In this document: positions 15,562-24,020 of the stretch, one piece after another | Layout of the letters: every line of letters starts with the position of its first letter | Numbering within the stretch: position 1 is the first letter of the stretch | NCBI GenBank assembly: GCA_900316955.1 | Contig: ONEX01000011.1 | Coordinates: 88,665 to 152,664, forward strand | DNA length: 64,000 bases | Direction: 5' to 3' | Origin: an uncultured Bacteroidales bacterium | GTDB lineage: Bacteria; Bacteroidota; Bacteroidia; Bacteroidales; UBA932 | The notes under the pieces: generated by a model | Told to the model about the DNA's origin: nothing | What the model saw: only the letters and a program-made list of their open reading frames with translations | Database searches by the model: none | Program-made: the position numbers and the translations under genes

Positions 15562-18333
15562 ATGAGGCGAATTCTGTCCATATGGGTCTTGTTGTTTGTC
15601 GGCGTCACTTTGTCCGCGGCCGGTTTTCGCGTTCGCGGGCGCGTGACGGACGCGCAGGGGGAACCGCTCCCTGGCGCCGTCGTGCACCTGGACGAGAACT
15701 ACCTGTGGGCCGTCACGGACGCCCAGGGCGGTTTCGTCCTGGCTTCCGTCGAGGCCGGCACCTACCGGATGGAAACCGAATGCCTGGGTTTCGCGACGGA
15801 CGTGCGGACGCTCCGCGTGAGCAAGGCGGTCGATGACCTGGTCATCGTCCTGCAGGAGCAGACATTGGCCTTGAACGAGGTCGTAGTAACGGCCGAACAG
15901 TCCAAGGAGAACCTGAATACCACCCGCCGGATCGAACGGACGGCCCTGGAGCATCTCCAGGTGTCCGGCCTTTCCAACATCGCGGCCCTGATGCCCGGCG
16001 GCAAGACCGTCAATCCGGACCTGACGGCCGCGACGGAGCTGACCGTCCGCGGGGGCGGGTCCGCCGCCGGCAACGCCGCCTTCGGCACGGCGGTGGAGGT
16101 GAACGGCGTCCGCCTGGGCGACAACGCCGCGTTCGGCGGCCTCGCCGGCGTGGACACGCGCAGCCTCCAGGTGGAGAACATCGAGTCCGTGGAGGTCGTT
16201 TCCGGCGTCCCTTCGGCGGAATACGGCGACCTCGGCAGCGGCATGGTGCGGGTGACCACCCGCAAGGGCCGCACGCCCGTCCAGGCCACGTTTTCGGTCA
16301 ATCCCCGCACCTACGACGTCTCGGTTTCCAAGGGCGTCGCCGTGGGGGAGGGCGTCCTGAACGTGAGCGGCCAATGGACCCGCGCCACGCAGAAGCTTAC
16401 CTCGCCCTATACCTCCTACACCCGCCGCGGCCTCACGATGGAATACAGCCGGACCTTTGCCCGCGTGCTGCGGCTGGAGGCCGGCGTGACGGGCAATCTC
16501 GGCGGCATGGACAGCAAGGACGACCCCGACGCCTTCTCCGAGGAGTTCGCGAAGGCCCATGACAACCTCCTGACCCCGCACGCGAAGCTTACCTGGATGC
16601 TCAACCGCTCCTGGATCACGAACCTGAGCCTGGAAGGGTCGGTCTATTACCACGACAACCGGACGCACGAACACCTGTACAACTCCTACGGCTCTTCGCA
16701 GCCGGCGGTCCATGCGGAGGAGCAGGGCTATTTCCTGGCCACGGCCCTCCCGCCCACCTTCTATGCGGACCGCATCACCGACTCCCGCGAACTCGACTAC
16801 GCCGCGTCGCTCAAGTATGACTGGCTGCACCATTTCGGCGCCGTGAAAAGCGTGCTGAAGGCCGGTGTGCAATGGAAGGCGGACGGCAACGTGGGCGCCG
16901 GCGAGTACTACGAGAACCCGGACCTGGCGGCGAACGGTTACCGCCCGCGGCCGTACACGGACTACCCGTACATGCACAATCTCGCCGTCTATGTGGAGGA
17001 GAAACTCTCCTGGAAGGGCCTCGAAGGAAGCTTCGGCCTGCGGGGAGAAAGGACCTTCATCGAGGGGACGCAGTACAAGAATCTCCAGACGCTGTCACCC
17101 CGCCTGAACCTCCGCTGGCACGTGACGGACCAGCTGTCGGTCCGCGGCGGCTGGGGCGTCACCCGGAAGCTTCCGGGCTTCTACATCCTGTTCCCCCGGC
17201 AGGAGTACCGCGACATCCAGACCTTCGGCTTCTCGCACGGCTCCGGCGCCTCGTATATCTACTACACCATCCCCTACACGATGGCCTACAATCCGGACCT
17301 GCGCTGGCAGTCCAACCGGAATGCGGAGGTGGGCGTGGACTATGAGCGCGGCGGCTGGAAGTTCTCCCTCGCCGGCTTCCGAAACGTGACGAAGGACCCG
17401 TACGAGCTCGTGAACCGATACGTCCCGTTCTCGTACAACGCTCTGCAGGTCCCGACCGGCTTTGTGATGCCTTCCAACCCCGAAATGGTCGTTGACCACC
17501 AAACCGGTGACGTTTACCTCCGAGATAACCGGGACGAATACTTCATGCCGATGGACCTTCGCGTGGCCGACAGGACCTTCGTCGGCAACCGGATGCAGCG
17601 CGGCGGGGCGGATATCGTCCGCGCCGGCCTCGAGTTCACGGCGGACTTCCCGGAGATCGCCGTCCTGCGGACGCACCTCCGCCTGGACGCCGCCTATACG
17701 CACACCGAGACCCTGGACGAGAACGAAGCGGCCTACTACCAGGCGGGCTGGTCGCATACCGAACTGCCCGGCCGCTCCTACCAGTACGCGGGCATCTACG
17801 CCGGCGGAACGTCCCTCGCCAACGGCCGCAAGACCGACTGGCTGGACGCGAACCTGACGGCCATCACCCACATCCCGGAAGTCCGGCTCATCGTCACCTG
17901 CCGCGTGGAAGCCACGCTTCTGCGCAACGCGCGGAACGTCTCCACCCACGCGTTCACCGTCTCCGGAAACAGCCTTGCGCCCACCGGCGGCGACATCTAC
18001 GCCGGCAACAGCTACACGGCCGTCTATCCGGTCGCTTACATCGACCTGGACGGCGCGCGGCACGCCTGGACGGACGCATCGGCCGGTGACCCGGCCCTCC
18101 AGCGGCTCATCCTCCGCTCCGGGAACATCTACACGTTCGCCAGGGACGGCTATGACCCGTACCTGAGCGCGAACCTGAGCCTCACGAAGGAAATCGGCGA
18201 CCACGTGTCCCTGTCCTTCTTCGCCAACAATTTCACGAACGCCCGTCCGTACCGGAAGAGCTGGGCCACCGGCGTCAGCGCGATCTTCACGCCGGCCTTC
18301 TACTACGGACTTACCTGCCGGATCAAGCTATGA
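15562..18333 (+). CDS. TonB-dependent outer-membrane receptor (DUF4876-associated)
   Basis: 923-residue TonB-dependent receptor. The order is: signal peptide (MRRILSIWVLLFVGVTLSAAG), carboxypeptidase-regulatory-like domain (about residues 23-105, RVRGRVTDAQGEPLPGAVV), plug domain (about 130-240) with ELTVRGGGSA and the closing VEVVSGVPSAEYGDLGSGMV, then a long beta-barrel. I chose ATG 15562 because the -7 box ends 7 nt upstream and an earlier in-frame start lies before the promoter. It leads a six-gene operon and overlaps the DUF4876 gene by ATGA. No SusD homologue is present, so it is not a classic glycan Sus pair. The ligand is unknown; the S46 peptidase at the operon end hints at peptides. 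Confidence 0.93.
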   Translation: MRRILSIWVLLFVGVTLSAAGFRVRGRVTDAQGEPLPGAVVHLDENYLWAVTDAQGGFVLASVEAGTYRMETECLGFATDVRTLRVSKAVDDLVIVLQEQTLALNEVVVTAEQSKENLNTTRRIERTALEHLQVSGLSNIAALMPGGKTVNPDLTAATELTVRGGGSAAGNAAFGTAVEVNGVRLGDNAAFGGLAGVDTRSLQVENIESVEVVSGVPSAEYGDLGSGMVRVTTRKGRTPVQATFSVNPRTYDVSVSKGVAVGEGVLNVSGQWTRATQKLTSPYTSYTRRGLTMEYSRTFARVLRLEAGVTGNLGGMDSKDDPDAFSEEFAKAHDNLLTPHAKLTWMLNRSWITNLSLEGSVYYHDNRTHEHLYNSYGSSQPAVHAEEQGYFLATALPPTFYADRITDSRELDYAASLKYDWLHHFGAVKSVLKAGVQWKADGNVGAGEYYENPDLAANGYRPRPYTDYPYMHNLAVYVEEKLSWKGLEGSFGLRGERTFIEGTQYKNLQTLSPRLNLRWHVTDQLSVRGGWGVTRKLPGFYILFPRQEYRDIQTFGFSHGSGASYIYYTIPYTMAYNPDLRWQSNRNAEVGVDYERGGWKFSLAGFRNVTKDPYELVNRYVPFSYNALQVPTGFVMPSNPEMVVDHQTGDVYLRDNRDEYFMPMDLRVADRTFVGNRMQRGGADIVRAGLEFTADFPEIAVLRTHLRLDAAYTHTETLDENEAAYYQAGWSHTELPGRSYQYAGIYAGGTSLANGRKTDWLDANLTAITHIPEVRLIVTCRVEATLLRNARNVSTHAFTVSGNSLAPTGGDIYAGNSYTAVYPVAYIDLDGARHAWTDASAGDPALQRLILRSGNIYTFARDGYDPYLSANLSLTKEIGDHVSLSFFANNFTNARPYRKSWATGVSAIFTPAFYYGLTCRIKL

Positions 18334-19544
18334 AACGGTTCTTTCTCATAGGATTGGCCTTGCTCGTGGCGGCCTGCGTCGAGGACTACAAGAGTCCCTG
18401 GCCGGACGCCTTGCAGCTGCTGTCGGTGAATGCCGTCTATCCGGCCGGCTATGCGCACGCGGTGCACGAGGGCGCGGTCATCCGCATCGAAGAGATCTCC
18501 TCCGGCACCGTCTATGTCGCCAGGACGGACCGCCGCGGCCTGGCGGAAATCTCGGTCCCCCCGGGCATCTACCGCATCACCTGCAGCGACCGCGCCGGGA
18601 AGGACCTGTTCAACGGCGCGGCGGACAAGGTGGTGGTCACGGAACGGCGCATCGTGGACCTCCAGCTGTCGCATTCCACGGCCGGCGGCCTCGTGGTCAA
18701 GGAAATCTACTGCGGCGGCTGCAGCAAGGCCCCGCAGGAAGGCACCTACCAGAGCGACCAGTACTTCATCATCCACAACAACGACTTCGAGACGGCGTAC
18801 CTGGACAGCCTCTGTTTCGGCACCCTGTCGCCGTACAACAGCACTTCGGTCAACAACTGGACGGAGCGCGACCCGGTGACGGGGGAGACCGTCTTCCCGG
18901 ATTTCGCGCCGGTCGTGACCGTGGTCTGGCAGCTGCCCGGAAGCGGGAAGGACTTCCCGCTGGCCCCGGGCGCCGATGCCGTCGTGGCCCTCCGCGGCGC
19001 CATCGACCATACCCTCCAGTACCCCCTGTCCGTGAACCTGAACCGGCCGGACCTGTTCGCCTGCTACAATCCCACCTATTTCCCGAACCCGACCTACCAT
19101 CCGGCGCCGGGGGACCAGGTGAAGCCCGAACGCTATGCGCAGGTGGTCATCAAGACCGGCCAGTCCAACGCCAACACCTTCTCCATCTCCTCGCCCACGG
19201 TCGTCCTGTTCCGGACGCCGATGCCGGCCGGGGAATACGTCCTGCAGCCCGATGTGGTCCGGGTCACGCCCGGCAACAGCGCGGACCGCGTGGTCGTGGT
19301 CCCGTACGAGTGGATCGTGGACGCGGTGGAGGTGTTCGACGGCCGGTCCTCCAGCAACGGGAAGCGGGTCGCCCCGGCCGCCGATGCGGGATTCGTCCTC
19401 CAGAGCGATATCTTCAAGGGGCACACCCTCCGCCGGAAGGTGGACGAGAAGGTCTCGGCGGAGAACGGGTACGAAGTCCTCGTGGACACGAACAATTCAA
19501 GCAATGACTTCTATGAGAGCGAGATACAGAGCCTGCATCCTTAG
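18330..19544 (+). CDS. DUF4876 family lipoprotein
   Basis: 404-residue lipoprotein with a signal peptide ending in VAAC (Cys16). An N-terminal beta-sandwich that resembles a carboxypeptidase-regulatory fold (about residues 30-115) is followed by the DUF4876 domain with LVVKEIYCGGCSKAP and DQYFIIHNNDFETAYLDSL. DUF4876 proteins are encoded beside TonB receptors and DUF6850 barrels in Bacteroidetes and are thought to be surface partners of the receptor. It overlaps both neighbours (4 nt upstream, ~32 nt downstream). Confidence 0.85.
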   Translation: MKRFFLIGLALLVAACVEDYKSPWPDALQLLSVNAVYPAGYAHAVHEGAVIRIEEISSGTVYVARTDRRGLAEISVPPGIYRITCSDRAGKDLFNGAADKVVVTERRIVDLQLSHSTAGGLVVKEIYCGGCSKAPQEGTYQSDQYFIIHNNDFETAYLDSLCFGTLSPYNSTSVNNWTERDPVTGETVFPDFAPVVTVVWQLPGSGKDFPLAPGADAVVALRGAIDHTLQYPLSVNLNRPDLFACYNPTYFPNPTYHPAPGDQVKPERYAQVVIKTGQSNANTFSISSPTVVLFRTPMPAGEYVLQPDVVRVTPGNSADRVVVVPYEWIVDAVEVFDGRSSSNGKRVAPAADAGFVLQSDIFKGHTLRRKVDEKVSAENGYEVLVDTNNSSNDFYESEIQSLHP

Positions 19545-20988
19545 CCTGCTGCTGGTGCCGCTGGCCCTTCAGGGCCAGGACATCGGCCTGCTGCGGCTGG
19601 ACCCGGTGACGGGCAGCCGGGGCAAGGCCGGCATGTACGGCGGCTACGAGGCGGGCGGCTACCATCCCGCTTTCGCCCCGGCCTCGCTCTGGAAAGCCGG
19701 CGCCTCGGCGCAGGGTACCCGTCACGGGGAAACCACCTCCTTCACGGGCTCCTTCTCCTTCGAGCAGGTCGACGGGAAAGAGCAGCTCACGTCGATGTTC
19801 CTGGAACCGGGTTACTTCCCGGTCGATGTGCTCGAATTCACCCCCGGCGACAAGACGCGCCAGACCTACAAGCTCGGCGGCGGCTTCGCCACCACGTTCG
19901 CGGAGGAGTTCGCTTTCGGTGTCAAGGCCGATTATACCGCCGCCAACTACGCCAAGCGCAAGGATATCCGCCATACGACCTACGGGATGGACCTGGAGGT
20001 GGAGCCCACCTTCGCTGTCATCGGGGACAATGGCATCGGGCTCTCCGCCGCCTACATCTTCCGCAAGCGGACGGAAACGATTGACGCCGAGCAGGTAGGC
20101 GCCGCGACGGACCAGTCCTATTTCGCGTTCCTGGACAAAGGGATGCGGTATGGCACCTACCAGGTGTGGGACGGCGACGGCATCCACCTGGACGAGGCCG
20201 GCGTGGGGGTGTTTCCCGTGAAGGAATTCTCCCACGGATTCGCCTACGCCATGGAAGCGCCCTTGTTCTCGACCGGAATGAGCGTGCTGTGGAAGCACGG
20301 CTCCGTGGGCGAGAAGGGATACGACTGGTTCCGGTATCCGGGCTTTTCCTGGAAGGTCTTCCTGGAAGGTCGATTCCAGGGCGGACATTCCCTCCGGGTG
20401 GACTTGGACCTGCAGAACGACCAGCTGGAGGAATCCGTGCTGGACAAGGTCAGCGCGGGCGGCATCACGACGCCGGCCGTATATGCCTGGAACGCCGTTT
20501 CCGACCGGGCCTGGGCGAGCGTGGACCTGACCTATGCCGTCCGGTTCCGAAACGGGCCTCTCAAGCGCCTGCAGGCCGTCTTGCACGGCGGTCTGTGGGA
20601 GGAGAAATCCTACCTGATGTATCCTTACGAGGACCAGACGCAGCGCTACAACGGTATGGCCACCCTCGTCGCGGCCTTCGGCTTCGGCCCCGTGGACCTG
20701 AACCTGCGGGTGAACGGCGGCGCCGGCGCCTGGAAGGACCGGGGCCTGACCGGCGGCACGGACGCGGTCGACTCCGTCCCCTTCCGCCTGACCCCCGACT
20801 GGCTGCGGAAGATGGAGTATTTCTCCACGACGAAGGCCGGCGCGGGGTTGACTATGACCTATCACCTGCGGTCCGTCCAGGGCCTTTCCCTCCAGGCGGA
20901 GGGAACCTGGCTCCACGGCTTCGGCATCGACCTCCTCCCGGGGGCCGACCGCTGGAGCTCGACGATGCGGATCGGTTATGACTTTTGA
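19513..20988 (+). CDS. DUF6850 family outer-membrane beta-barrel protein (copy 1)
   Basis: About 491 residues with a signal peptide (MRARYRACILSLLLVPLALQGQ). An N-terminal GMYGGYEAGGYHPAF motif is followed by many alternating amphipathic strands and a C-terminal strand ending in Phe, typical of outer-membrane barrels. The start is 19513 or an ATG three codons earlier at 19504; both overlap the DUF4876 end, and 19513 gives the better signal peptide. A paralogue follows immediately. The function is unknown; by context it belongs to the receptor complex. Confidence 0.8.
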   Translation: MRARYRACILSLLLVPLALQGQDIGLLRLDPVTGSRGKAGMYGGYEAGGYHPAFAPASLWKAGASAQGTRHGETTSFTGSFSFEQVDGKEQLTSMFLEPGYFPVDVLEFTPGDKTRQTYKLGGGFATTFAEEFAFGVKADYTAANYAKRKDIRHTTYGMDLEVEPTFAVIGDNGIGLSAAYIFRKRTETIDAEQVGAATDQSYFAFLDKGMRYGTYQVWDGDGIHLDEAGVGVFPVKEFSHGFAYAMEAPLFSTGMSVLWKHGSVGEKGYDWFRYPGFSWKVFLEGRFQGGHSLRVDLDLQNDQLEESVLDKVSAGGITTPAVYAWNAVSDRAWASVDLTYAVRFRNGPLKRLQAVLHGGLWEEKSYLMYPYEDQTQRYNGMATLVAAFGFGPVDLNLRVNGGAGAWKDRGLTGGTDAVDSVPFRLTPDWLRKMEYFSTTKAGAGLTMTYHLRSVQGLSLQAEGTWLHGFGIDLLPGADRWSSTMRIGYDF

Positions 20989-21008
20989 CAGATAACGCTT
21001 TATAAGCC

Positions 21009-22403
21009 ATGAAAAGACTTCTCAGATTCGTAGGAATCTTGCTCTTCCTGCTTCCCCCGGCCCTCGCAAAGGGCCAGGACACGGGTCAGCTCCGCATGAA
21101 AAAAGACTTGCCCCCCGAGAATGACATCGCCCTCTGGGGCGGGGTGGAGGAAGGACGCTTCAAGCCGACGCAGGCCGCCGTGTTCCAATGGTCGGCCGGC
21201 GCGGATGCGAGCGTCGCCCGCCACGGGATCCATACCTCCTGGACGGGAGCCATCTCCCTGGGGCAGACCATGGGCAAACACGCCGGTTCGTCCTCCTTGT
21301 TCCTGGAACCGGAGTACTTCCCGCTGGACCTGGTGGACCAGGCGGCAGGGATGACCTCCCGGCAGACCGGCCGGGTGGAGATCGGCCTGCTGAGCGACCT
21401 CTCGGACCTGTGGGCGGCCGGTTTCAAGGCTTCCGTCCAGGCAGCCAACGAGACGAAGAAGGTGGCGCTCCGCCCGACGACCTTCGGCCTGGATGCGCAG
21501 TTCGAGCCCACGCTCACTTTCGTGGTGGACGACGATGCCTGCTTTGTCTCGTCTTACCTCGTCCGCCTTCGGACGGAGCGTGTGAAGATGGGCCAGCCCG
21601 GAGAAGGCGTTACGCCGGTCTTCCTGGACGAGGGCATGCGCTACGGCCTGTACGAGCCCGGTCTGGACCTTTTCCCCGTCATGGAACTCACCCACGGTTT
21701 CTACGAGCGGTATCTCAGTCCCGGCGTTTCGGGCGGGTTCGGGATTACCTGGAAGCGCGGTCGGGCGGGAGGCTCGGATTACAGCCGGTTCAAATTTCCC
21801 GGCAGCACCCTGAAAGGCTTCTTCGAGGCGGAACGCGAGGGCTTTGAGATCGATCAGATTTACCGTGTGGCCTATCAGCGCGACCGGGACCAACTGCGGG
21901 AAGCCAACGAAGGCGGTTATACCACGCGGTCGAACCGCGTGACGCGGAATGCGACGTTCGGTTTCGCGCTCCGTCCCCACGAGGGCGTCCTGAAGCGCGT
22001 CGGCATCGACCTGGACGGGAACCTGTGGGACCACCGCGGTTTCGTCTCCACCCAGGACAAGACGCGGATGCTCGGCGGCATGGCGACGGCCTATGCCTCC
22101 CTGGCCTTCGGGCGGGTCGACCTGGACGTCCGCGTCTCGGGCGGCGGCGGAAGATGGATGGACAGCGGTCATACGTACGGACCGAACGACGAGTCCGTCC
22201 GGCTGGCGGAAGACTGGGCGCGGAACATGGATTACCGTATGCTTCCCCGCGTGGGAGGCGGCGGAACCGTCACCTACCGGGCCGCCTTCCTGGAGGGACT
22301 TTCCATCCAGCTTTGCGGCGACCTGACGCACGCCTTCAAGATGGTCCATCTGGGCGGTAAGAACCGGGAAACCGCGACCCTCCGGGTCGGCTATCATTTT
22401 TGA
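21009..22403 (+). CDS. DUF6850 family outer-membrane beta-barrel protein (copy 2)
   Basis: 464 residues, a tandem paralogue of the preceding protein. Both share the signal peptide type, the N-terminal 'gGyEeGr-F-PaqaavfqwsAGA' layout, the SLFLEPEYFPLD strand (SMFLEPGYFPVD in copy 1), the FLDEGMRYG/FLDKGMRYG segment and a C-terminal Phe. It starts 20 nt after copy 1. Tandem copies may supply two barrels for one complex or two specificities; neither can be decided from sequence. Confidence 0.8.
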   Translation: MKRLLRFVGILLFLLPPALAKGQDTGQLRMKKDLPPENDIALWGGVEEGRFKPTQAAVFQWSAGADASVARHGIHTSWTGAISLGQTMGKHAGSSSLFLEPEYFPLDLVDQAAGMTSRQTGRVEIGLLSDLSDLWAAGFKASVQAANETKKVALRPTTFGLDAQFEPTLTFVVDDDACFVSSYLVRLRTERVKMGQPGEGVTPVFLDEGMRYGLYEPGLDLFPVMELTHGFYERYLSPGVSGGFGITWKRGRAGGSDYSRFKFPGSTLKGFFEAEREGFEIDQIYRVAYQRDRDQLREANEGGYTTRSNRVTRNATFGFALRPHEGVLKRVGIDLDGNLWDHRGFVSTQDKTRMLGGMATAYASLAFGRVDLDVRVSGGGGRWMDSGHTYGPNDESVRLAEDWARNMDYRMLPRVGGGGTVTYRAAFLEGLSIQLCGDLTHAFKMVHLGGKNRETATLRVGYHF

Positions 22404-22424
22404 CAATCTTAACAAGTAGATACC

Positions 22425-24020
22425 ATGAAGAATGCTTTCTGGATGGCCGCCGCGGCCCTGCTGGCCCTGGCCGCCTGCAACAAGAATTCGAAGCCGGACA
22501 CCCCGCCGGTCGATTTTTCCCAGTACAAGCTCCGCGTGGAGCCCGTGATCACCCGCGTGACCGAGACGAATTTCGAGAGCGGCGACGCGATCGGCCTGTC
22601 CGTCGCCAAGCCGTCCGGCGACTATGCCGCCAACGTGAAGCTGGCCTACGACGGAACCGCCTTCTCCGGCGACCTCAACTGGTATGAGGAAGGCGAGGTG
22701 ACGAGCACCCTCAAGGCCTATTATCCGTACAAGGAAGGCGATGGGCTTCCCACGTCGTTCACGGTCCAGCACGACCAGTCCAAGGGAACGGCCGCTTCCG
22801 ACTTCGTTTCGGCCGTCAAGGAGAACGTCCTTCCGAGCGCCAATGCGGTCCCGGTGGTGTTCAAGCACCGGCTGAGCCGCCTGGTCACCACGGTGAAGAA
22901 CAATACCGGCGCCGACATCGAAAGTATCGTGTTCGAGGAGTTCGTCCCTCAGGCCCACATCGCCGCGGACCTGACGGCGACCGTCGTCGACGGCGCGAAA
23001 TGGCAGCCGCTGACGCCTTTCTTCAAGGATGACAAGTACTATCTCATCGTCCCCGCCCAGACCGTGAAGCCGGTCGTGAAGGTGACCGCGGGCGGCAAGA
23101 CGCTGACGCAGCAGCTCACTGAGGTCTCCCTGGAGCCCGGCAAGCAGTACAGCCTGTCGATGGTCGTGAACAAGGAGGAGATCAAGGTCGTCCTCGCGGG
23201 CGAGATCGAGAACTGGAACGACGGCGGCGAAATCGGCGGTGGCGGCACTTCCTTCACGGAGAACCTCGAGGAAGGCTATTTCACCTATGACGGCGTCAAG
23301 TACAACGTGGTCAAGATGAAGGACGGCAAGTGGTGGATGGCCCAGAACCTGGCCTATCTGCCGGAAGGCTGCACCCCGGCCACCGACCTCACGGCCGTCA
23401 CCGCGGGCATCTTCGCGCCGATCCAGGTCAATGCGGGCCAGACCGCGGCCGAATTCACCACGGACCCGGCGGTCGTGACCAGGAACGGCTACCTGTACCA
23501 GGCCGAGGTCGCCCTGGGCCTGAAGGTCGGCGACCTCATGTCCGTCGCGGACGCGCAGAAACTGGAAGCCGCGCAGGGCATCTGCCCGAAGGGCTGGCAC
23601 ATTCCGACGCTGCAGGACATCAAGGGCCTGGTCGGCAAGTGCGCCGGCGAGACGACGAATGCCGACGCTCCGTATTATAGCAACGGGGATGGTTTGATCA
23701 AGCTGCTGAACGCGGACGGCTTCAACATGGAGGCGGTGGGTGCCGTTTCCATCCAGGACAATACCAAGACCAGCGGCTCCTTCATGGGCTTTTTGTCCGC
23801 CTATAAGGACCGCCTCTCCTCCGGAATGTTCTGCGGTTCCACCTATGCCGGCGTCACCTACAACACCAGCGGCGACGAAGCCTCCGGCGTGAAGAACCTC
23901 CAGTTCTACGGCCTGATGCCGATGACCAACAAGGCTTCCGAGGACCTGTACACCTGCAACGGCACCAAGGTCAGCTACCGCATCGCCGCCCCGGTCCGTT
24001 GCGTGAGAAACGTCAACTGA
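22425..24020 (+). CDS. Fimbrillin-like and FISUMP-domain lipoprotein
   Basis: 531-residue lipoprotein (signal peptide ending LAAC-Asn, Cys18). Residues ~25-275 resemble the fimbrillin/Mfa-like family: RVTETNFESGDAIGLSV, then paired beta domains and a closing VVLAGEIENWNDGGEIGGGG linker. Residues ~285-531 are a FISUMP (Fibrobacter succinogenes major paralogous) domain with GKWWMAQNLAYLP, GICPKGWHIPT and APVRCV at the end. It is probably surface-exposed, an adhesin or substrate-binding part of the operon. Its stop overlaps the S46 peptidase start (TGATG). Confidence 0.85.
   Translation: MKNAFWMAAAALLALAACNKNSKPDTPPVDFSQYKLRVEPVITRVTETNFESGDAIGLSVAKPSGDYAANVKLAYDGTAFSGDLNWYEEGEVTSTLKAYYPYKEGDGLPTSFTVQHDQSKGTAASDFVSAVKENVLPSANAVPVVFKHRLSRLVTTVKNNTGADIESIVFEEFVPQAHIAADLTATVVDGAKWQPLTPFFKDDKYYLIVPAQTVKPVVKVTAGGKTLTQQLTEVSLEPGKQYSLSMVVNKEEIKVVLAGEIENWNDGGEIGGGGTSFTENLEEGYFTYDGVKYNVVKMKDGKWWMAQNLAYLPEGCTPATDLTAVTAGIFAPIQVNAGQTAAEFTTDPAVVTRNGYLYQAEVALGLKVGDLMSVADAQKLEAAQGICPKGWHIPTLQDIKGLVGKCAGETTNADAPYYSNGDGLIKLLNADGFNMEAVGAVSIQDNTKTSGSFMGFLSAYKDRLSSGMFCGSTYAGVTYNTSGDEASGVKNLQFYGLMPMTNKASEDLYTCNGTKVSYRIAAPVRCVRNVN

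Noticed and set aside
21000-23600. Long antisense open frame opposite the DUF6850 and fimbrillin genes
   Set aside because: It crosses several well-supported genes and has no recognisable protein features.
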